Source of the DNA: an uncultured Lachnobacterium sp. | Lineage (GTDB): Bacteria; Bacillota; Clostridia; Lachnospirales; Lachnospiraceae | Assembly: GCA_900552085.1 (NCBI GenBank) | Contig: URYB01000139.1 | Coordinates: 1 to 6,957 of the forward strand | Direction of reading: 5' to 3' | DNA: 6,957 nt | Shown: positions 1 to 6,957 of the stretch, one piece after another | Position numbering within the stretch: position 1 is the first letter of the stretch | Layout of the letters: each line of letters opens with the position of its first letter | Translations under genes and position numbers: made by a program | Notes under the pieces: model-generated | What the model was told of the DNA's origin: nothing | Database searches by the model: none | Seen by the model: the letters and a program-made list of their open reading frames with translations, nothing else

Positions 1-1
1 A

Positions 2-997
2 GTGGGTAGTAATATTACGATTGCCGATGTGGCAGAGGCACTTGGGGTATCAAAGACGACGGTAAGCCGGGCAATATCCGGCAAGGGAAGAATCAGCGAG
101 GCAACCCGGCAGCGGGTTTTAAACTATATTGATGAGTACGACTATAAGCCGAATGTCATTGCAAGAGGACTGGCGCAATCTAAGACATTCAATCTCTGTG
201 TGGTCATGCCAAGTAATTATGCTTTGGTGGATTTGCCTTTTTTTCAGGAGGTAATTGCCGGAATACAGGAGATTGCCGGAATGAACGAGTATGATATTCT
301 TCTGTGTATCTGCGAGGAGAATGATGTGTCGAGTCTGGAGAGAATCCTGCGCAATGGAAAAGTCGATGGAGTAGTATTACTCCGTACCTTTTTACATGAT
401 GCACAGATTGAGCTTTTGAATGAAAAGAAAATTCCATTTGTTACGACAGGTTCTACTACATACAAAAAGGTAAAACAGGTGGATAATGATCATGAGAGTG
501 CATGCAGGGAACTGACATCGATACTGCTTATGCGTGGAATGAAGCGTATAGCCTTGTTGGGTGGAAGTGAGTCCTATGTTGTAACACAGAATCGTTACAA
601 AGGATACATAGAAGCTTACGAACAGATGCAGCAGAACCTGGATGAGTCTCTGGTTTATATGAATCTGGAAACAAAGCCATTTATTGACCGGGCAGTGGAA
701 GATTCCCTGGACAAAGAGGCAGATTGTATTCTGTGTATGGATGATGCCATCTGCAGTCAGGTGTTGCGCAAACTTCGGCAGGAGCATGTCAAAGTGCCGG
801 ATGATGTCAAAGTTGCATCTTTTTACAACAGTTCTGTTCTTGAGAACAGCATTCCTTCGATCACATCGCTTTCCTTTAATGCAAAGGAACTCGGAATGGA
901 GGCATGCAAGAATCTGCTGGCACAAATCGAAAATGAAAAGGTTCCGGATCGTACGTTGCTTTCTTATGAAGTCGTATTGAAAGAGTCTACAAAGTAA
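2..997 (+). CDS. LacI-family transcriptional repressor
   Basis: This is a sugar-responsive DNA-binding repressor of the LacI/GalR family, acting in the cytoplasm as a dimer or tetramer. Seen: an N-terminal helix-turn-helix at residues 5-26 (ITIADVAEALGVSKTTVSRA), a hinge at about 48-62 (YKPNVIARGLAQSKT), then a periplasmic-binding-protein-like effector domain to residue 331. The NRYKGY segment and the late ITSLSFNAKELGMEA segment are typical of that domain. The length fits the family's usual 330-345 residues. The reading frame is open to the window edge. The GTG at base 2 gives a normal-looking N-terminus, but no ribosome binding site can be seen, so the true start may lie a few codons upstream. 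In the C-terminal part the common FD pair of the effector pocket is replaced by FYNSS, so the ligand cannot be guessed. It probably controls the promoter at 1672-1700, where LacI-style operators lie (inference from position). Confidence in the family is very high. Confidence 0.95.
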   Translation: MGSNITIADVAEALGVSKTTVSRAISGKGRISEATRQRVLNYIDEYDYKPNVIARGLAQSKTFNLCVVMPSNYALVDLPFFQEVIAGIQEIAGMNEYDILLCICEENDVSSLERILRNGKVDGVVLLRTFLHDAQIELLNEKKIPFVTTGSTTYKKVKQVDNDHESACRELTSILLMRGMKRIALLGGSESYVVTQNRYKGYIEAYEQMQQNLDESLVYMNLETKPFIDRAVEDSLDKEADCILCMDDAICSQVLRKLRQEHVKVPDDVKVASFYNSSVLENSIPSITSLSFNAKELGMEACKNLLAQIENEKVPDRTLLSYEVVLKESTK

Positions 998-1018
998 AAG
1001 AGGTTCTGAATAGTTACA

Positions 1019-1073
1019 AAAAAACAGGTGTAATGTGTAAAAGTAAAAATTTTATACATTACACCTGTTTTTT
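1019..1073 (+). terminator. Long intrinsic terminator after the LacI gene, potentially bidirectional
   Basis: A near-perfect inverted repeat pairs 1025-1042 with 1050-1067 (ACAGGTGTAATGT against ACATTACACCTGT, with one G-U pair), leaving a 7 nt loop. A run of A at 1019-1024 faces a run of six T at 1068-1073. The A run pairs with the T run, giving about 24 bp in all, and provides a U-tract on either strand, so it could stop transcription in both directions. It lies 21 nt after the LacI stop codon and separates that gene from the long regulatory gap. Confidence 0.85.
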
Positions 1074-1131
1074 GTAGAGGAAATGAAACCGTAATGTCCG
1101 GCTTTGGGTTAAAGAGTTCCCTGAATTGCGG

Positions 1132-1441
1132 ATATGGACATATAGAAGAAACGAATGAAACCAGGTCCACAATTTTTTGTAAGAATGGATATATGCAAAA
1201 TTTTTTGGTGAGGAGATCCATTTAAATCATGTAAATTGGATAATATGACATGTTTTTTTATATATGTCCAAAATCATCTTAAACGCTGGACATTTCAATG
1301 CGCTTTTTTCGTATCCATCCAAAAAAGTCTTTTTTAGTGGACATTGTTAATATTTCTTTTGCATATGTCCATTCAGTAAAAGCAAGTGCACATTTTATTT
1401 AACTTTGTCCTTCTTTCCTTTCAAAACATAAGTATCCATCC
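1132..1441. repeat. Cluster of TGGA(C/T)AT-type words in both orientations
   Basis: The hexamer TGGACA or its complement TGTCCA occurs five times: 1135-1140 (+), 1265-1270 (-), 1287-1292 (+), 1338-1343 (+) and 1366-1371 (-). The 10-mer TGGACATATA at 1135-1144 is exactly inverted at 1261-1270, and TGGACATAT recurs inverted at 1363-1371. Related words are TGGATATAT at 1186-1194, TGGATAATAT at 1237-1246, and GTATCCATCC twice, at 1311-1320 and 1432-1441. This density is well above chance for about 300 bases. A binding array for a regulator is one reading; decayed repeat sequence is another. The regulator is unknown. Confidence 0.5.
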
Positions 1442-1520
1442 TCTATTTTATGATCCCCATGCTGGTTTCAGGCTCTTTGAAGAAAACATAAAAGCGCGAA
1501 ATGAAGAAAAATGCTTGAAT

Positions 1521-1528
1521 TTGCGCAA
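1521..1528. promoter_or_regulatory. Possible auxiliary LacI-type operator word
   Basis: TTGCGCAA, a self-complementary octamer, is the right-hand part of both full operators at 1582-1598 and 1711-1727. Here it lacks the preceding CAACCGA half. A truncated copy, TGCGCAA, lies at 1634-1640. They may be weak auxiliary sites or simply shared sequence. Confidence 0.3.
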
Positions 1529-1581
1529 GTAATAAATGGAATATTTTATCAAAAGTGGAAAAAACATTGAAAACACTTAAA

Positions 1582-1598
1582 CGCAACCGATTGCGCAA
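1582..1598. promoter_or_regulatory. Upstream LacI-type operator
   Basis: The 14-base dyad CGCAA-CCGA-TTGCG (1582-1595) has the central CG and mirror-image arms of LacI-family operators. The 15-mer CAACCGATTGCGCAA at 1584-1598 is repeated exactly at 1713-1727, 129 bp downstream. Relative to the predicted transcription start it lies near -125 to -109, a position suited to repression by DNA looping between two operators. The regulator is inferred to be the LacI protein encoded just upstream. Confidence 0.7.
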
Positions 1599-1671
1599 CT
1601 AAAGGGTGAATTTGCATTAAATTTGGTAAAAAATGCGCAAAAAAGCAATCGAAAAATATCAAAATTGCACA

Positions 1672-1700
1672 TTGACATCCCATGTAAGTACTGCTATACT
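1672..1700 (+). promoter_or_regulatory. Near-consensus sigma-A promoter for the 616-aa enzyme gene
   Basis: The -35 box TTGACA (1672-1677) is a perfect match. A 17 nt spacer leads to the -10 box TATACT (1695-1700), one base from consensus. Transcription is expected to start near 1706-1707, giving a leader of about 78 nt before the ATG at 1785. Such a strong promoter needs negative control, which the operator directly downstream could supply. Confidence 0.85.
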
Positions 1701-1710
1701 ACAATTACAG

Positions 1711-1727
1711 AACAACCGATTGCGCAA
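1711..1727. promoter_or_regulatory. Promoter-proximal LacI-type operator
   Basis: AACAACCGATTGCGCAA contains the inverted core CAA-CCGA-TTG (1713-1722) and shares an exact 15-mer with the upstream operator at 1584-1598. It covers about +5 to +21 of the predicted transcript, where a bound repressor would block initiation or escape. It is probably the main operator for the neighbouring LacI protein. That pairing is inferred from proximity and dyad shape. Confidence 0.72.
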
Positions 1728-1770
1728 TGTTGCAAAACAAAAAGCAATCATAAAATAATACATAACTTAT

Positions 1771-1776
1771 GGAGGG
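1771..1776 (+). promoter_or_regulatory. Ribosome binding site that fixes the enzyme start
   Basis: GGAGGG lies 8 nt before the ATG at 1785. It decides the start: the open frame extends back to 1623, but that longer version would begin upstream of the promoter and lacks such a site. Confidence 0.88.
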
Positions 1777-1784
1777 AAAAACGG

Positions 1785-3635
1785 ATGGACAAATTTATTG
1801 TTAACATCATCCATCGCCCGGAGATGGTTCCAGAGTATTCTGCAACTGTGACCGGACAGGGAAAAGAAGAAGATATCGGAGATAAGGCATTACTTACAGA
1901 GTCTTTGGATATTTTCAAGACACAGCAGAGACTTGCACATGAGAATGGATTAAAAGTAACAATCCAGATGACATATGCATCTTTGTTCAACGATGAAGCT
2001 GTTGAGATTGCAAAGCACGACCACGAAGAGTTCGGCGATGAGATTGGTTTATCTTTACTGGGACTTCCTTGTGAAGAGTTCCGTGAGAAATATAAAACAA
2101 AAGATTTCTGCATCTGGATGTTCTCCATGGAAGACAAGAAAGCAATCGTAAACGACGTATTTGAGAAATTCCATGATCGTTTCGGTTTTTATCCGGAGTC
2201 CACAAGTTCCTACTACATGGATGCGGATCTGATCAACTACATCAAAGCAACTTACCCAACTGTAAAATGTGCAGTTGCTACCTGCTGGGAGGAAGGACCA
2301 AAGGCATACCATACCTGCAACAACTCCTGGTATACATTATTCGATGGAGGCCCATGGGCACCATGGATTCCATCCAAGCAGAACACACATGCACCTGCAG
2401 CAAACGAGGCAGAGGATAGCGGTATCGTAGCAATCCCTCATCTTTCCCGTGACCTGATCGCATGTTATGATGGAAATGGTTCCAACTTCGGAACACATCC
2501 ACAGAATGTACTTCGTGGAATGATCTATGATACAAAGACATGGGAGTATCCATATCTTTACAACCTGATCGACCAGTATCGTTCTCTTGAGAAGTACAAC
2601 AACGGATATTCTTACAATATGATGTTCGTTGGACCAGGCTGGATGAACAAGATGGGACGTTGGGAGCAGCCATACGAACTTCTTCTGAAATCTTATACCG
2701 ATGGATGTGCTTACTACGGTAAGTTAAAGAAAGAAGGCAAGCTCATCGATATGACAATGTCTGAGTTCGCTGACTATTACAGAGAGAAGAAGGGTGTAAC
2801 AAAAGAGAATCGTTACACAGAGCCGGAATGTGCACTTTGGAGAGATATTCTTTATGGATCTGACAAGCAGTTATTCTGGTACTGCGATCCATTTATGAGA
2901 GCATGTGTAAATATGGATCAGGGTGGTGCAATCGTAGACCTTCGTCCATACGCTGCAAAACTTGAGTGGCCGGTTGGTATCGGTACAAAGCACGTACAGG
3001 ATGCATCTTATCCATTCCTGATTCAGGAGAAATATCGTGCAGGATACTTCACGCACTATGCTGGGGAAGGAACCGTAAGAAGTGCGAAGTTATCTTACAA
3101 GGGAGAGGAAGTTGACTTATGTCTGTGTCCTACTCATGCACACTTCTCACAGGAAGGCAAGACAAGAATTCTTACACTTGATCCAGTAACTATCGAGTTT
3201 AACGGACTTACTGTTAAGTTACAGACAAAAGAGTACTTCGAGGAAGGATCTTCCAACATCAAGATTGAGCGTCACATCTTAGAGATGAGCGATCCAGATG
3301 CAGAGGTAACTCTTGACGAATATATGGTTGCATGCTACGGAACTACAGAGTATCCGGAAGATATGACATCTGTTGTGCTCAAGTGTGAAGGCGCAGAAGA
3401 AAAGAAAATTGATTATGCATATAAATGCAGAAGCGAGTCTCTTCAGGGAGCAACTGCTGTCAGCGCAGTCATCCCACCAATCGAGACAAAGGTTTCCCTG
3501 ACTGCATCTGCAGACGCAGAGGGATATATTGAAGAAGGTTATGCATTCTCACCAATGTTTAAGCTTGGATATAAGAAAACAATTTCAGATAAGGAGGTAT
3601 TTGCAACATGGCTCAACTTGGAAAAGGCAAATTAA
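1785..3635 (+). CDS. Uncharacterised 616-aa glycoside hydrolase/deacetylase-like protein (possible DUF3863/DUF3864)
   Basis: I do not recognise this protein with certainty. It has no signal peptide or membrane segment and is probably cytoplasmic. The first 350 or so residues look like the barrel of the NodB/GH57/GH38-type enzymes. Strand 1 ends in an IIHRP motif (residues 8-12), recalling the HQP motif of GH57. HDHEEFGDEIGLSLL (78-92) resembles the HEIG step of deacetylases. FGFYPESTSSYYMDADLINYIK (133-154) has the usual helix-capping pattern, and HLSRD (219-223) may add active-site residues. The region from about 380 to 616 looks beta-rich, like the C-terminal sandwich of such hydrolases. 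From memory the layout may match the Pfam DUF3863 plus DUF3864 pair; this needs a profile search. The catalytic residues and substrate are unknown. Arginine codons are almost only CGT and AGA, suggesting high expression. It is transcribed from 1672-1700 under LacI-type operators and overlaps the zinc-ribbon gene by 28 nt. Confidence 0.85.
   Translation: MDKFIVNIIHRPEMVPEYSATVTGQGKEEDIGDKALLTESLDIFKTQQRLAHENGLKVTIQMTYASLFNDEAVEIAKHDHEEFGDEIGLSLLGLPCEEFREKYKTKDFCIWMFSMEDKKAIVNDVFEKFHDRFGFYPESTSSYYMDADLINYIKATYPTVKCAVATCWEEGPKAYHTCNNSWYTLFDGGPWAPWIPSKQNTHAPAANEAEDSGIVAIPHLSRDLIACYDGNGSNFGTHPQNVLRGMIYDTKTWEYPYLYNLIDQYRSLEKYNNGYSYNMMFVGPGWMNKMGRWEQPYELLLKSYTDGCAYYGKLKKEGKLIDMTMSEFADYYREKKGVTKENRYTEPECALWRDILYGSDKQLFWYCDPFMRACVNMDQGGAIVDLRPYAAKLEWPVGIGTKHVQDASYPFLIQEKYRAGYFTHYAGEGTVRSAKLSYKGEEVDLCLCPTHAHFSQEGKTRILTLDPVTIEFNGLTVKLQTKEYFEEGSSNIKIERHILEMSDPDAEVTLDEYMVACYGTTEYPEDMTSVVLKCEGAEEKKIDYAYKCRSESLQGATAVSAVIPPIETKVSLTASADAEGYIEEGYAFSPMFKLGYKKTISDKEVFATWLNLEKAN
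3591..3598 (+). promoter_or_regulatory. Strong ribosome binding site inside the end of the enzyme gene
   Basis: AAGGAGGT is a perfect Shine-Dalgarno sequence 9 nt before the ATG at 3608. It lies within the last codons of the enzyme gene. It supports independent and efficient translation of the small zinc-ribbon protein, and it fixes that start. Confidence 0.9.
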
Positions 3636-3826
3636 ATTACAGATGTCCATCCTGTTTTATGAGAGACCTCGACATCGATATGTTTTATAACAAAGACACC
3701 AAGATTTACAGCTGTATCCGCTGTCAGTACAGAGGAACAGAAGAGGATGTTCTCGAAAAGAATGAGATGATACGTTTCCGTTACGGTGCAATGTATAAGA
3801 GATTCGACAAGTTTGATTTTGATTAA
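3608..3826 (+). CDS. Small four-cysteine zinc-ribbon protein, function unknown
   Basis: This is a 72-residue protein with a CPSC pair (Cys13, Cys16) and a CIRC pair (Cys36, Cys39), 19 residues apart. That spacing and the short beta-like segments between (DIDMFYNKDTKIYSC) fit a single zinc ribbon that binds one metal ion. The tail (residues 44-72) is charged and rich in aromatic residues, ending KFDFD, and has no membrane segment. The start is set by the Shine-Dalgarno at 3591-3598. The gene overlaps the 616-residue enzyme by 28 nt in another frame, so the two should be translated from one message and may be functionally linked. It ends 4 nt before a strong terminator. Codon use resembles that of the enzyme, as for a well-expressed gene. 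It might be a partner or metal-binding accessory of the enzyme, or a nucleic-acid-binding regulator. Nothing in the sequence chooses between these. Confidence 0.85.
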   Translation: MAQLGKGKLNYRCPSCFMRDLDIDMFYNKDTKIYSCIRCQYRGTEEDVLEKNEMIRFRYGAMYKRFDKFDFD

Positions 3827-3830
3827 AAAG

Positions 3831-3864
3831 AAGTCGTGCGGTAGATACTATCGCACGACTTTTT
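3831..3864 (+). terminator. Intrinsic terminator of the enzyme/zinc-ribbon operon
   Basis: AAGTCGTGCG (3831-3840) pairs perfectly with CGCACGACTT (3852-3861). Three further pairs, including one G-U, close on a 5 nt loop at 3844-3848. Five T follow at 3860-3864. It starts 4 nt after the zinc-ribbon stop codon and marks the end of the first transcription unit. Confidence 0.92.
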
Positions 3865-3891
3865 GACGGTATAGGAAAAGCAAGATGGTAC

Positions 3892-3898
3892 AAGGAGG
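3892..3898 (+). promoter_or_regulatory. Ribosome binding site of the AraC-family gene
   Basis: AAGGAGG lies 6 nt before the ATG at 3905, which supports that start. Confidence 0.88.
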
Positions 3899-3904
3899 TG
3901 TGGA

Positions 3905-6957
<3,053 letters not shown>

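Larger units (their letters stand above)
1074..1784. other. Long AT-rich non-coding region between LacI gene and 616-aa enzyme gene
   Basis: No convincing gene is visible on either strand across about 710 bases. Short open frames here lack ribosome binding sites and family-like sequence. The first part (1132-1441) holds a cluster of TGGA(C/T)AT words. The second part (1521-1727) holds LacI-type operator words and a promoter. The stretch 1442-1520 shows nothing I can name. The gap is far longer than the single downstream promoter requires, so it may host further control sites. Confidence 0.7.

Noticed and set aside
392..925. Minus-strand open frame of 177 codons
   Set aside because: It lies opposite the well-conserved LacI-family gene and its translation is Cys/His-rich with no recognisable domain.
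964..1221. Minus-strand open frame of 85 codons
   Set aside because: It overlaps the LacI gene end and the terminator hairpin, has no Shine-Dalgarno ahead of its ATG and shows no family-like sequence.
1321..1335. A6-GTC-T6 mini-hairpin as a terminator
   Set aside because: The stem has no G-C pairs and a three-base loop, so it is unlikely to stop polymerase.
1132..1441. CRISPR array interpretation of the repeated words
   Set aside because: The repeats are 6-10 bases, in both orientations and irregularly spaced, with no constant repeat/spacer unit and no cas genes in view.
1488..1503. Possible CcpA (cre) site around AAAAGCGCGAAAT
   Set aside because: Only the centre resembles the cre consensus; the outer TG and CA positions do not match well enough to support it.
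1623..1784. N-terminal extension of the 616-aa enzyme from a TTG at 1623
   Set aside because: The promoter and main operator lie inside this stretch, the extension has low-complexity non-family sequence, and the ATG at 1785 has a proper GGAGGG site 8 nt upstream.

Overview
The window looks like the chromosome of a low-to-mid GC Firmicute, most likely a gut Lachnospiraceae relative. This rests on strong AAGGAGG-type ribosome binding sites, AT-rich gaps with simple hairpin terminators, and the style of the LacI, AraC and LacZ-like proteins. It is inferred from sequence character, not from a database match. All five genes supported here lie on the + strand and form a carbohydrate-utilisation locus.

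Positions 2-997 hold a LacI-family repressor, followed by a long symmetrical terminator hairpin (1019-1073). A gene-free AT-rich gap follows (about 1074-1784). Its first part carries a cluster of TGGA(C/T)AT-type words in both orientations (1132-1441). Its second part carries LacI-style operator words and a near-consensus sigma-A promoter (TTGACA, 17 nt, TATACT; 1672-1700). Two identical 15-base copies of the operator core lie 129 bp apart; one sits just downstream of the predicted transcription start.

This promoter reads a 616-residue cytoplasmic protein (1785-3635). I do not recognise it with certainty, but it looks like a glycoside hydrolase/deacetylase-type barrel (NodB/GH57/GH38-like, possibly the DUF3863/DUF3864 group) with a C-terminal beta-rich region. 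Its 3' end overlaps by 28 nt a 72-residue four-cysteine zinc-ribbon protein (3608-3826) that has its own excellent ribosome binding site. Codon use in the 616-residue gene, and apparently in its small partner, is restricted, as in highly expressed genes. The pair ends at a strong terminator (3831-3864).

A second unit starts 41 nt later: an AraC-family regulator with a cupin sensor domain (3905-4843), and after a 34 nt gap a LacZ-type GH2 beta-galactosidase (4878 to the window end, C-terminus missing). The simplest reading is two adjacent sugar-response modules. One is a LacI-repressed, highly expressed enzyme/zinc-ribbon pair. The other is an AraC-controlled beta-galactosidase. They probably serve the same or related galactoside- or glycan-derived substrates, though the substrate cannot be read from the sequence. 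The least explained parts are the 616-residue enzyme, its overlapping zinc-ribbon partner and the TGGAYAT word cluster.
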